From Arthrobacter_M sp030063245 (GTDB taxonomy: Bacteria > Actinomycetota > Actinomycetes > Actinomycetales > Micrococcaceae), in NCBI RefSeq assembly GCF_051131705.1, contig NZ_CP180316.1, positions 1,488,001 to 1,552,000 on the forward strand: a stretch of 64,000 bases of DNA, in the 5' to 3' direction. The notes beneath the pieces were generated by a model. The model made no database searches and was not told where the DNA came from. It was given only the letters and a program-made list of their open reading frames with translations. Both the position numbers and the translations under genes were made by a program. Below, piece by piece: positions 53,206 to 61,790 of this stretch. Each line of letters opens with the position of its first letter. The stretch's first letter is position 1.

Positions 53206-55356
53206 TCAGGCAGCCAGCTCCGGGTGGAAGAGCCTGCCGTTGACGCGCTCGGACGCCCCCACCCGGTCCAGATACGGCGTGATGCCGCCCAGATGCATCG
53301 GCCAGCCGGCGCCGGTGATGACGCACAGGTCGATGTCCTCCGATCCGGCCACCACGCCCTCGGCGAGCATCCGGCCGATCTCGTCGGCCAAGGCATCCTG
53401 CGTGCGGATGAGCACTTCTTCGCTGGTGGAGGGAGTGTCGCCGAAGCTCAGCAGCGCCAGCGTCTCCTCGGACACAAACTGGCTGCCGTCGTCGTTCTTC
53501 TCCCACAGGCCCTTCTTGCCTGCATCGATCAACCGCTGTTGGTTCGCGGAGACGTGGAAGCGATCGCCAAAGGCTGCATGCAGGGATTCCTGCACATGCT
53601 GGCCCACGGGCACCCCCACCAGCGCGAGCAGGCCGAACGGGCTCATCGGCAGGCCCATCGGGCGCAGCGCATTGTCGGCGGTGACCGCATCGGTGCCCTC
53701 GTCGAAGACGGCAGTGATTTCGCCGAACATCCGGCCCAGAATGCGGTTGACCACGAAAGCGGCGGCGTCCTTGACCAGGACCGCCGTCTTCCGCAACGCC
53801 TTGGCCGTCTCGAAGGCGCTGGCCAGCACGGCGTCGTCTGTCTTCGGGGCGCGGACAATTTCCAGCAGCGGCATCACGGCTACCGGATTGAAGAAATGGA
53901 AGCCCACCAGCCGCTCGGGGTGCGCCAGGTCCTCGGCCATCGCGGTGACGGAGAGTGAAGAGGTGTTGGTGGCGAGGATGCAGGTTTCGGAAACCACGGC
54001 CTCCACCTCGGCGAAGACCTGCTTTTTGACTCTGAGTTCCTCAAAGACGGCTTCGATGACAAAGTCCACGTCCGCGAAGGCAGCCTTGGAGACGGAGCCG
54101 GAGACCAGCGCCTTGGTCCGGTTGGCGGCATCGGGGGAGATCCTGCCCTTGGCCAGCAGCTTGTCCACCTCCGTGTGCACGTAGCCCACGCCCTTGTCCA
54201 CGCGGGCCTGATCGATGTCCGTCATGATCACCGGGACCTTGAGCTGCCGGGCGAAGAGCAGGGCTAGCTGGCTGGCCATCAGGCCGGCACCCACCACACC
54301 CACCTTGGTGACGGGGCGGGCCAGTTTTGCATCCGGTGCCCCGGCCGGACGCTTACCACGCTTCTGCACCAGGTCCAGGAAGGCATAGACGGTGGAGCGG
54401 AATTCGTCCGTGCCGATCAGGTCCGCGAGCGCGAGCTCTTCCTGGGCAAAGGACTCGGCCTTGGTGTAGTGCTTGCCCTCTTCCAGCAGGTTGATGACCC
54501 GTGCCGGAGCGGGGGCGGCGTTGGATGTCCTGTCTTCAACAAACTTACGGGCACCGGCGACGGCGGCATCCCAGGCCGCGCTGTTGGCTTCCGAGAGCGG
54601 TTCGGAGACCGCGTTGGGACGGTTCACCGTGACCTCGCCGGTGATGACCTTGGCGGCCCACGCGAGGGACTGTTCCACGAAGTCTGCCGGTTCGAAGAGG
54701 GCATCCGCAATGCCGAGTTTGAACGCGGCTGCGCCGCTGAGGGTGCGGTTGTTGCTCAGCGCGTTCTCGATCATCACCTTGACGGCGTTAGCCGGTCCGA
54801 TCAGCCGGGGGAGCAGGTAGACCCCGCCCCAGCCGGGCACCAGGCCGAGGAACGCCTCCGGCAGTCCAATGGCGCCGGCACCGGTGGAAACGGTCCGGTA
54901 ATTCGCGTTCAGGGCGATTTCCAGCCCGCCGCCGAGGGCGACGCCGTTGATGAAGACGAAGCTGGGGACCCCGATATCGTTCAGGGTGTTGTAGACGTCG
55001 TGGCCAAGGCTGGCCATTAAGACGCCGGACTCGCGGTCGTGCAGGCCTTTGACAGCGGAGAGGTCCGCACCGGCCACCAGGAAGTGCGGCTTGCCGGAGA
55101 CGCCGACGCCGATGATTTCCCCCGCGGCTGCGCGGGCCCGCTGGGCCTCCAGCACACCCTTGAGCTCCACCAGCGTGTTGGGTCCAAGGGTGCTGGGCCG
55201 ACGGTGGTCCAGGCCGTTGTCCAGCGTGATCAGGGCAAAGGTCCCGGCGCCGGGACGGCCATTGACCGCGGGGAGCTGAACGTCCTGCACATACGAGTGG
55301 GTGACCACTTCATCCGGAAAGAGCCCGGTAAGGGTGCTGTAGTCCTGCGCGCTCAT
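53206..55356 (-). CDS. fadB: 3-hydroxyacyl-CoA dehydrogenase / enoyl-CoA hydratase (FadB type)
   Basis: A 716-residue bifunctional beta-oxidation enzyme. The N-terminal crotonase domain (about 20-290) has GGGLEIALNANYR and GLPEAFLGLVPGWGG around the two catalytic Glu positions. The dehydrogenase domain (about 350-540) begins VGVVGAGLMASQLALLFA (NAD loop) and contains FHFFNPVAVMPLLEIV with the catalytic His; the 3HCDH C-terminal parts follow (FVVNRILGRMFGE). It hydrates enoyl-CoA and oxidises the 3-hydroxyacyl-CoA, then hands the product to the thiolase encoded upstream. AAGGAG precedes ATG at 55354-55356, which overlaps the thiolase stop. Length is normal for actinobacterial FadB. Confidence 0.9.
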   Translation of the reverse strand: MSAQDYSTLTGLFPDEVVTHSYVQDVQLPAVNGRPGAGTFALITLDNGLDHRRPSTLGPNTLVELKGVLEAQRARAAAGEIIGVGVSGKPHFLVAGADLSAVKGLHDRESGVLMASLGHDVYNTLNDIGVPSFVFINGVALGGGLEIALNANYRTVSTGAGAIGLPEAFLGLVPGWGGVYLLPRLIGPANAVKVMIENALSNNRTLSGAAAFKLGIADALFEPADFVEQSLAWAAKVITGEVTVNRPNAVSEPLSEANSAAWDAAVAGARKFVEDRTSNAAPAPARVINLLEEGKHYTKAESFAQEELALADLIGTDEFRSTVYAFLDLVQKRGKRPAGAPDAKLARPVTKVGVVGAGLMASQLALLFARQLKVPVIMTDIDQARVDKGVGYVHTEVDKLLAKGRISPDAANRTKALVSGSVSKAAFADVDFVIEAVFEELRVKKQVFAEVEAVVSETCILATNTSSLSVTAMAEDLAHPERLVGFHFFNPVAVMPLLEIVRAPKTDDAVLASAFETAKALRKTAVLVKDAAAFVVNRILGRMFGEITAVFDEGTDAVTADNALRPMGLPMSPFGLLALVGVPVGQHVQESLHAAFGDRFHVSANQQRLIDAGKKGLWEKNDDGSQFVSEETLALLSFGDTPSTSEEVLIRTQDALADEIGRMLAEGVVAGSEDIDLCVITGAGWPMHLGGITPYLDRVGASERVNGRLFHPELAA

Positions 55357-56651
55357 GCTGCGTGCTCCTTTTCGTTGGCCGTGCCTGCTGCGTTGGCGGT
55401 GCCTGCTGCGCTGGCCGAGCCCGCTGCGCCCGCGACGTTCTGTGAAGTCGTGCCGTCCCAGTGCGGGTTTTCCCAGACTACGGTTCCTCCCATGCCCAGG
55501 CCGATGCACATGGTGGTGATGCCGTAGCGGACGCTGTGATCCTGCTCGAACTGGCTGGCCAACTGATTCATCAGGCGCACGCCCGAGGATGCCAGCGGAT
55601 GCCCGACGGCGATAGCGCCGCCATAGCGGTTGACGCGCGGATCGTCGTCGGCGATGCCGAAGTGGTCCAAAAAGGACAACACCTGTACGGCGAACGCCTC
55701 GTTGATTTCGAAAAGCCCGATGTCCTCGATGCTCAGGCCGGCCATCTTCAATGCCTTTTCCGTCGCTGGGACGGGGCCGATGCCCATCACCTCCGGCTCG
55801 ACGCCGGCAAAGGCGTAGGAGATCAGGCGCATTTTTACCTTCAGGCCCAGTTCCTCCGCAGCCTCGGCCGAGGCCAGCAGGGCTGCCGTGGCGCCGTCGT
55901 TCAAGCCCGCGGCATTGCCTGCCGTGACCCGGCCGTGGGCACGGAAGGGGGTGCGCAGGGACGCAAGGTCCTCCACCGTGGTGCCCGGACGCGGCGGCTC
56001 ATCGACGGTGTTCAGTGCCCAGCCCTTTTCGGGCTTGAGCGTCGCGACGGGTACAAGGTCCGGCTGAATCAGGCCGTCCTGGTAGGCCTTGGCCAGCTTA
56101 TTCTGGCTTCCGACGGCGAAGGCATCGGTGCGGTCCTTGGTGATGGCGGGGAAGCGGTCATGCAGATTCTCCGCAGTGTTGCCCATATTCAGTGCGGCCG
56201 GATCAACCAGGCGCTCGGACATGAACCGCGGATTGGGGTCGGCGCCCGAGCCCATGGGATGGTTTCCCATGTGTTCGACGCCGCCGGCGATGACGACGTC
56301 GTAGGCGCCGAAGCCGATGCCCGACGCCGTCGTCGTCACCGCGGTCATCGCGCCCGCACACATCCGGTCGATCGCGAAACCGGGGACGGACTTCGGCAGG
56401 CCCGCCAGCAGCGCGGCGGTGCGCCCGATGGTCAGGCCCTGATCGCCGGTCTGCGTGGTGGCGGCAATGGAAACTTCATCGACGCGTTCGGGTGGGAGCG
56501 AAGGATTGCGGCGCATCAGTTCCCGGATGCATTTGACCACCAAGTCGTCGGCCCGGGTGCCGGCGTAGATGCCCTTTTCGCCGGCCTTGCCGAAGGGTGT
56601 GCGGACGCCGTCGACGAAGACAACATCCCTTACTTGCCTGTTGTGGCTCAC
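55353..56651 (-). CDS. fadA: acetyl-CoA C-acyltransferase (thiolase, FadA type)
   Basis: A 432-residue thiolase that cleaves 3-ketoacyl-CoA with CoA. The nucleophilic Cys lies in AIDRMCAGAMTAV, the other active-site residues in FEINEAFAVQ, AVGHPLASSG and TMCIGLGMGG. The C terminus carries an odd run of Ala/Gly/Thr/Asn repeats (SASAAGTANAAGTANEKEH). The GTG at 56649-56651 is chosen because GAGGAG stands eight bases upstream; the open frame before it is not conserved. It forms an operon with fadB. A palindrome resembling a TetR-type FadR operator lies 77 bases upstream. Confidence 0.9.
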   Translation of the reverse strand: MSHNRQVRDVVFVDGVRTPFGKAGEKGIYAGTRADDLVVKCIRELMRRNPSLPPERVDEVSIAATTQTGDQGLTIGRTAALLAGLPKSVPGFAIDRMCAGAMTAVTTTASGIGFGAYDVVIAGGVEHMGNHPMGSGADPNPRFMSERLVDPAALNMGNTAENLHDRFPAITKDRTDAFAVGSQNKLAKAYQDGLIQPDLVPVATLKPEKGWALNTVDEPPRPGTTVEDLASLRTPFRAHGRVTAGNAAGLNDGATAALLASAEAAEELGLKVKMRLISYAFAGVEPEVMGIGPVPATEKALKMAGLSIEDIGLFEINEAFAVQVLSFLDHFGIADDDPRVNRYGGAIAVGHPLASSGVRLMNQLASQFEQDHSVRYGITTMCIGLGMGGTVVWENPHWDGTTSQNVAGAAGSASAAGTANAAGTANEKEHAA

Positions 56652-56727
56652 CTGTAACTCCTCATCGGGACATGGATGTAGGGTCCTGCATGCTGCCGGT
56701 GTGATGTTCGACGGCGTCACCGCCTAT

Positions 56728-56743
56728 GTTACTAGACGGTAAC
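56728..56743. promoter_or_regulatory. operator-like palindrome upstream of fadAB
   Basis: GTTAC-n6-GTAAC (56728-56743) forms a perfect 5-base inverted repeat about 80 bases before the fadA start, in the promoter region. Position and form suit a TetR-type regulator of beta-oxidation; no such gene is in the window. Confidence 0.5.
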
Positions 56744-57079
56744 TTAGCTGACAAGCGGAGCCGTTGAGCCTAATTGTATTGCCCTCCCGGGTGCGGCCAG
56801 GTGCGCGGGACTTTCGGTACGCGCAGTCGGCAAGTGGCTCGGCTGGCAGCTGGGCAAGCGGATCAATACGCGGATTCGGTGCCGTCGGCCACGAGCGCAC
56901 AGCCTCAATGGGGGCTTGGGGGAGGATCGGTACAGGATTGAACGCTAAGGTATTTTGAGATGGAAGTATCGGGCTCCGTGGTCCGACCGTTGCCCATGAA
57001 TGGTGGCAATTTCACAGTCCGGTTTGGCGGTTTTCGGGCATCCCGCAAGCCGCAATGGCTGCACCGCGGCACTGTTGGC

Positions 57080-57375
57080 TTCAGCCGGTCGGGCGAATGT
57101 AGTGGTAGACCGTTTCGCGACTGATGCCGAAATCGCGGGCCAGGACCGCTTTCGGCTCTCCGGCAGCGGCACGCCCCCAGCCAGTTCTGCCGCCTGCTCG
57201 GAGGACAGCGCCTTCTTGCGTCCCCGGTAAGCTCCCCGCTTTTTGGCCAGGACGGTCCCTTCCCACTGGCGTTCGCCGATGAGGGCCCGCTCGAACTCCG
57301 CGAACGCACCCACGACGGAGAGCATGAGGTTTGCCAGTGGTGAGCAGCAGCACTCGCCCTGGTCCTGGCCAGGCG
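57080..57375 (-). pseudogene. serine recombinase, C-terminal remnant
   Basis: The minus strand reads SPLANLMLSVVGAFAEFERA and LIGERQWEGTVLAKKRGAYR, then after a one-base shift near 57190 AAAGEPKAVLARDFGISRET and VYHYIRPTG. This is the end of a Tn3-type resolvase/invertase with its HTH. The catalytic domain is absent. The 320 bases to its right (56760-57080) show nothing recognisable. Confidence 0.8.
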
Positions 57376-57483
57376 CCGCACCCGAGCCGCCAAATAGACA
57401 ATAACGCCGCAGGGCGCCGATCCGGGACATGTAAGTCTCCGGACCGGCCCCTGCGGTCACCGCACCCCAGGCGAGATTTTCAG

Positions 57484-57530
57484 GATGCTTTCCTGGTCGC
57501 GGTGGGCGGCTGGTTCGATGTGGAGGGTTG
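57484..57530 (-). pseudogene. tiny CzcD-like 3' fragment
   Basis: The minus strand encodes TLHIEPAAHRDQES, parallel to the end of the czcD-like gene at 58657 (TFQLEPAAHRDQEHIPH). It probably marks a duplication or recombination at the edge of the metal-efflux island. Confidence 0.5.
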
Positions 57531-57593
57531 GGTCCCGGAGCTCCTGACGTCCGCAGGCGGGACCACTCCGGGCGGTGGTGGACTGTGCGCCAC

Positions 57594-58013
57594 TCATTCG
57601 GTCCTGGTGGTTCCGGCCAGTCGTTGGATCAGGGTGAGGCCGGCGGGTGTGCCGGGCCAGTGGTGTTCCAGTGGTCCGTTGCCGGCTTTGCGGATAACGG
57701 AGCGCAGGACCAGGGCGGTGATGATGGCGTCGTCGGCGTATCCGATGACGGGCAGGAAATCGGGCACGAGGTCGATGGGCGAGGCGAGGTAGATCCGCAG
57801 CAGCACGAGCCGGACGCGGATTCCACGCGGCAGCGTCCGGTCGGCGGTGAGCCGGCGCAGCAGGGTGAGCAGGTCCGGCAGCAGCCGCAGGGCATCTCTC
57901 ATGCCCACCGTAGCCGGATGTTTATGGGCGTAGAGGACCAGGAAGACCAGCCGGATTGCGTAGATCAGTACGATCCCGCCGATGACGGCGATGAGTGCGT
58001 CCCACCCGTTCAT
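57594..58013 (-). CDS. DUF1232 (YkvA-like) membrane protein
   Basis: A 139-residue protein. An N-terminal transmembrane helix (LIAVIGGIVLIYAIRLVFLVL) precedes the DUF1232 core YLASPIDLVPDFLPVIGYAD-like (IYLASPIDLVPDFLPVIGY ADD), a short hydrophobic motif of unknown function, followed by an amphipathic helix. ATG at 58011-58013 overlaps the stop of the upstream cation-efflux gene (ATGA), so it belongs to the metal-efflux operon and may assist the transporter. No metal-binding cluster is visible. Confidence 0.82.
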   Translation of the reverse strand: MNGWDALIAVIGGIVLIYAIRLVFLVLYAHKHPATVGMRDALRLLPDLLTLLRRLTADRTLPRGIRVRLVLLRIYLASPIDLVPDFLPVIGYADDAIITALVLRSVIRKAGNGPLEHHWPGTPAGLTLIQRLAGTTRTE

Positions 58014-58639
58014 GCGGTGGTCTCGTCGCTGGTGTGGGTGAGGGCGTGGTGTGCTTCCCGTGCGGCGTAGTAGATGATCACGGCGCCGGCCAGCGGGTCC
58101 GCCCACCACCACCCGAAGAGGGCGTTCAGGACCAGGCCCGCCAGGACGGCACCGGCCAGGCACGCATCGATCAGGGTCACTTTCCCTTCTGCCGTGAGTA
58201 CCGGGTTGCCCAGGGCTTGTCCGGTGCGGATTTTGCCCCAGGCCAGGGCGAGCTTGACCAGGAACGTCAGGCCCGTCCAGATGATGCCCAGCAGTGATAC
58301 GCCCGGCCGGCCGCCGGTGGCGAAGACCACGATGAGCTGGATGATCAGGTAGACGACGAGGACGGCGAAACCGGCCCCGATCAGCCGCATCGCCCGGGCC
58401 TCCCGGTCCGCGTGGACGCCCTTGAGCTGCCACACCACCACGACGAGTGAGGCGAAGATCTCGATCAGTGAGTCCAGGCCGAAGCCGGCCAGGGCAGGGG
58501 AGCCGGCCTGGAGGGCGGCGGCGGCCAGGACCGCGAGTCCGATGACGTTCCAGCCGAGCGTGGCGTATTCCAGGCGCAGCCCGCGGCGCTGCAGCAGGCC
58601 GGTGCTCGTGATGGTGGCCGTGGGATCGGCACTGGTCAT
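58010..58639 (-). CDS. cation-efflux (CDF-like) protein, short form
   Basis: A 209-residue membrane protein with six predicted helices. It follows the CDF fold but, like the protein at 61050, carries FGLDSLIEI in helix 2 where Zn transporters have HxxxD, and GWWWADPLAGAVIIY in helix 5. The cytoplasmic C-terminal domain is almost missing. Such short members may transport other metals or need a partner. The start ATG at 58639 is the first before the conserved GLRLEYATLGWN; the frame before it is not conserved. It is coupled with DUF1232. Confidence 0.78.
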   Translation of the reverse strand: MTSADPTATITSTGLLQRRGLRLEYATLGWNVIGLAVLAAAALQAGSPALAGFGLDSLIEIFASLVVVVWQLKGVHADREARAMRLIGAGFAVLVVYLIIQLIVVFATGGRPGVSLLGIIWTGLTFLVKLALAWGKIRTGQALGNPVLTAEGKVTLIDACLAGAVLAGLVLNALFGWWWADPLAGAVIIYYAAREAHHALTHTSDETTA

Positions 58640-58656
58640 GAAGTGAGCCCGTTTCG

Positions 58657-59231
58657 TCAATGGGGGATGTGTTCCTGGTCGCGGTGCGCAGCCGGTTCGA
58701 GCTGGAAGGTGGAGTGTTCGACGGAAACGTCGAAATGCTCCGCCACGCATTTCTGCAGGTCCGCAAGGATTTCGGCGGCGTGTCCGTCCGTGAGGCATTC
58801 ATCTTCGAGGGTGACGTGGCCGGTGATGACGGGGGTGCCGGAGCCTATGAGGCTGGCATGGAGGTCGTGGACATCAATCACGTGCGGCAGCGCCAGGATA
58901 TGTTCCCGGACCGATGTCAGGTCCAGGCCCTTGGGCGTGCTTTCGAGCAGCACGTCGGCGGTGTCCTTGAGCAGGCGCAGGGTCCGGGGAATGATCAGCA
59001 CACCGATCAGCACAGACACCAGGGCATCGGCGCGGGTCCACCCGGTTAGGGCAATCACGACGGCGGCAGCGATCACGGCGAGGGAGCCGAGGGCGTCGTT
59101 GAGGACTTCCAGGAACGCGGCCCTGAGGTTGAAGTTATGGTGCCGCCCCGAGGCCAGGATGATCAGCCCTACCGCGTTTCCGGCCAGTCCGATGATGCCG
59201 AAGACCAGCATCAGGGAAGAGCCGACCTCCG
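58657..59231 (-). pseudogene. czcD-like cation diffusion facilitator, 3' part
   Basis: About 190 residues form the C-terminal half of a CzcD-type exporter: helices from LMLVFGIIGLAGNAVGLIIL, the second HxxxD-type metal site as VLNDALGSLAVI (N-D instead of H-D), and the soluble domain (VIDVHDLHASLIGSG, FDVSVEHSTFQLEP). Upstream it is cut by IS110; the 5' part is at 60717-61061, and the joined reading would be RRLIDPPEVGSSL. Confidence 0.85.
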
Positions 59232-59244
59232 GGGGGGGGTGTCC

Positions 59245-60474
59245 CTATGTTTTTGTCAAGCCGCTTTTGGGGTTTTTTTCTTCGTAGATGCTCATGTCTC
59301 TGAGCATGGCGAAGAGCATGTCGCAGCGGCGCCGGGCCAGGGCGATCAGGGCCTGGTTGTGGCGTTTCCCTTGGGCGCGTTTTCGGTCGTAGTAGTCCCG
59401 TGAGGTGGGGTCCTTGAGGGCGGCGAACGCGGACAGGAAGAGAGCGCGCTTGAGGATCTTGTTGCCCTTCCTGGAGGGGTGGTCTCCCCGGATGGACGTC
59501 CCTGATCGCCAGGTCACCGGCGCCAGTCCGGAATAGGAGGCCAGATGCCCGGCGGTGGCGAAGTGTTTACCGACGACTTCGGTGAGGATCCTGGCTTCGG
59601 TCCTGATCCCGACCGCCGGTATCGAGCTCAGGACGAGGTGAAGAGGGTGGGCCTCCACGAGCGCCTCGACCCGGGTATGGACTTCGACACGGGCTTTACG
59701 CAGACCGGCGAGCATGCCTGCCAGTTGGGGCAGCACGATGCCGGCTCCGGCGGTGCCGGCGACGACCACGGTTTGCTCGCCGAGGGCGGTAAAGATATCG
59801 GCTGCCCAGTGTTTGCCTGCCCGCGGGGCGAACTTGGCCAGGTACGTGGCCACCCGTGCCTGGCCGGCGGTCTTCAGTGCGGTGGGGGTCGGATATTTCA
59901 CCAGCAGCTCCGCCATTGCCGGGTGGTCCAGGTGTGCGCCGATCACCCGTTCGAGGGCCGGGTGGATCTGGGTCAGAAGCCCGCGGATACGGTTTGATGT
60001 AGCGGTGGTCTGCTGGGTCAGATCATCATCAAAACCGCACAGCATCGACAGCTCGGCGATCTGCTCATCGGCGACCTCGATCGAGCGCAGGGTGTGCGGC
60101 ATCGTCCGGGCTGCCTCGGCGATGATGTACGCGTCCCGGGCATCGGTTTTAGCCTCGCCGGGGTGCAGATCCGCGATCCGGCGCATCGCCAACCCGGGCA
60201 GGTAACCGACCAGGATTCCGGCGGCCCGGGCCGTCGCCACCGGCAGCGCACCAATGGTGGCGGGCTGGTCCACGACCAGCAGTAGCGTGCCGTTTTTGGC
60301 CAGTGTGTCGATGATCGCCCGCAGCTTCGCTTCGTCCTGAGGCAAAGCCTTATCGAGCAGCTTCTTCCCGGATTTATCCAGCGCCACCGCGTGGTGATTG
60401 CTCTTGCCGACATCGACTCCGATGAAGACATCGATACTCTCGTAATCCTTAATCAACCTCAAAACCTCCCGCAT
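59245..60474 (-). CDS. IS110-family transposase (DEDD recombinase)
   Basis: About 409 residues. The RuvC-like DEDD domain starts VFIGVDVGKSNHHAVALD (first Asp), has LLLVVDQPATIG, and KTDARDAYIIAEAAR (last Asps). The C-terminal domain has IPAVGIRTEARILTEVVG and the serine block LASYSGLAPVTWRSGTS. Start is set at ATG 60474, the first ATG near the conserved region; the frame extends to 60516. It works with a guide-like bridge RNA in characterised relatives. It is intact. Confidence 0.88.
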   Translation of the reverse strand: MREVLRLIKDYESIDVFIGVDVGKSNHHAVALDKSGKKLLDKALPQDEAKLRAIIDTLAKNGTLLLVVDQPATIGALPVATARAAGILVGYLPGLAMRRIADLHPGEAKTDARDAYIIAEAARTMPHTLRSIEVADEQIAELSMLCGFDDDLTQQTTATSNRIRGLLTQIHPALERVIGAHLDHPAMAELLVKYPTPTALKTAGQARVATYLAKFAPRAGKHWAADIFTALGEQTVVVAGTAGAGIVLPQLAGMLAGLRKARVEVHTRVEALVEAHPLHLVLSSIPAVGIRTEARILTEVVGKHFATAGHLASYSGLAPVTWRSGTSIRGDHPSRKGNKILKRALFLSAFAALKDPTSRDYYDRKRAQGKRHNQALIALARRRCDMLFAMLRDMSIYEEKNPKSGLTKT

Positions 60475-60716
60475 CCGAGACCTGTAAAACAGCGCTGGTC
60501 TGTCCTGCGGCGACAAGAGTCGGCATCCACGTTACGGCTGACCTGCCACGATAAAAACTGCCGCTGGTCCGGTCCCTATTAGCGATCCCCTGACACCTAT
60601 CGGATCCCGGTGACATCACCCCCCGGATCATTGAAGACTGGGGGCATAAATCATGCCGGGAACCAACAGGCCAGCAACCCAATTCTTACTCAATTAGGGG
60701 CTACTAAAAAGGTAAC
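60475..60716 (-). ncRNA. candidate IS110 bridge-RNA region
   Basis: About 240 bases lie between the transposase start and the left (upstream) end of the element with no gene. In IS110 elements such as IS621 this leader encodes the structured bridge RNA that pairs with target and donor DNA. I infer it from position only; loops were not resolved by eye. Confidence 0.3.
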
Positions 60717-61061
60717 GGGGGGGGTCGATGAGCCGGCGGATGCCTTCGTAGATCACGAATCCGCCGACGATGAGCAGCAGGCCCGCCTGCAGTGCCGCGG
60801 CGAGGATCTCGGCGTGGGCGTAGCCCCAGGTCCTTTTCGCGGTGGCCGGGCTTCAGGGCAAGGGAGGCCGCGATCAGGGCGATCAGCAGCCCGGCCGCGT
60901 CGGTGAGCATATGCCCGGCGTCGGCCAGCAGCGCCAGGCTGCCGGTCATCACCGTGCCGATGACTTCGGCGGCCATCACCAGCAGGGTCACCGACAGGAC
61001 AAGGATCAAACGGGTCTGGTTCTTCACCGGGTCCACGGCATGGGAATGCTCAGCGCTCACC
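60717..61061 (-). pseudogene. czcD-like cation diffusion facilitator, 5' part
   Basis: From GTG at 61059-61061 (AGGAAG upstream) the frame reads SAEHSHAVDPVKNQ, then LILVLSVTLLVMAAEVIGTV and SLALLADAGHMLTDAAGLL with the HxxxD zinc site. An extra C near 60850 shifts the frame; the next frame continues PATAKRTWGYAHAEILAAAL and FVIYEGIRRLIDPP, where IS110 interrupts. The gene thus carries two independent lesions. An upstream ATG at 61102 is also possible. Confidence 0.82.
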
Positions 61062-61790
61062 GGGTGTACTTCCTGATCTGTAGGCAGGTCCGGTTTGATC
61101 ATCCGTGTGGCAGGCTCCGTCGGGGCCGCAGCAGGAGTCCTGCACCGCCGCTTCCTCGGTGACGTCCCGCCAGGCGGGGGCGGCGCAGCAGCCATCTCCC
61201 CGGAAGGCGTCCAGACCTTCCTTGACCGCGAGGCCGGCGATGACCAAAGCGGCGACCGGGTCGGCCCAGGTCCACCCCCACAGGGTATTGACCAGGAGAC
61301 CGAGGAAGACCACGCCGGAAAGGTACGTACACAGCAGGGTCTGCTTCGAATCCGCCACAGCACTCCGGGACCCCAGTTCCCTCCCGGTGCGCCGTTGTCC
61401 GTAGGAGAGCAGCGGCATGATCAGCAGGCTCAGCGCCGTCAGGCCGAGACCCACAGGGGAATCAACGGGCTCGTCGACGCCGAGGAACTTCAGCCCGGCG
61501 GTGACCACCAGATAGACGGCCAGCACGAAAAAAGAGAATGCCACGACCCGCAGGGCCGTTTTTTCCCGTTCTTCGGGGTCGCGGCCGGCGAACTGCCACG
61601 CGACGGCGGCGGCGGAGAGCACCTCCACGACCGAATCCAGGCCGAACCCGATCAGCGCGACCGAGGACGCCGCCGTCCCGGCGGCAATGGCGACGATCGC
61701 CTCGATGACGTTGTAGCTGATGGTCGCGGCCACGAACCAACGGATCCGCCGGTTCAGGACCCTGCGTCGGTCAACGGTGAGGACACTCAT
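61050..61790 (-). CDS. cation-efflux (CDF-like) protein with Cys-rich tail
   Basis: A 246-residue membrane protein with six helices, including VALIGFGLDSVVEVLSAA (GFxxDS in place of HxxxD) and GWTWADPVAALVIAGLAV. The cytoplasmic tail is Cys-rich: DGCCAAP, DSCCGPDGACH, a likely soft-metal binding end. It resembles actinobacterial transporters encoded with ArsR/CmtR-type sensors. ATG at 61788-61790 overlaps the regulator's stop (ATGA), giving one operon of regulator, this gene and czcD. Lead, cadmium, zinc or cobalt are possible substrates; the choice cannot be made from sequence. Confidence 0.83.
   Translation of the reverse strand: MSVLTVDRRRVLNRRIRWFVAATISYNVIEAIVAIAAGTAASSVALIGFGLDSVVEVLSAAAVAWQFAGRDPEEREKTALRVVAFSFFVLAVYLVVTAGLKFLGVDEPVDSPVGLGLTALSLLIMPLLSYGQRRTGRELGSRSAVADSKQTLLCTYLSGVVFLGLLVNTLWGWTWADPVAALVIAGLAVKEGLDAFRGDGCCAAPAWRDVTEEAAVQDSCCGPDGACHTDDQTGPAYRSGSTPGER

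Larger units (their letters stand above)
59232..60716 (-). mobile_element. IS110-family insertion in czcD
   Basis: The czcD reading frame is cut in a run of six G (plus strand) and the two halves lie on either side of about 1.49 kb holding an IS110 transposase. Both junctions are G-rich (59231-59239 and 60717-60724), so the exact ends are uncertain by a few bases. No inverted repeats or clear duplication, as usual for IS110. Confidence 0.8.

Noticed and set aside
55461..56657. Long plus-strand open frame (398 codons)
   Set aside because: Shadow of the thiolase gene, a common effect of high third-position GC.
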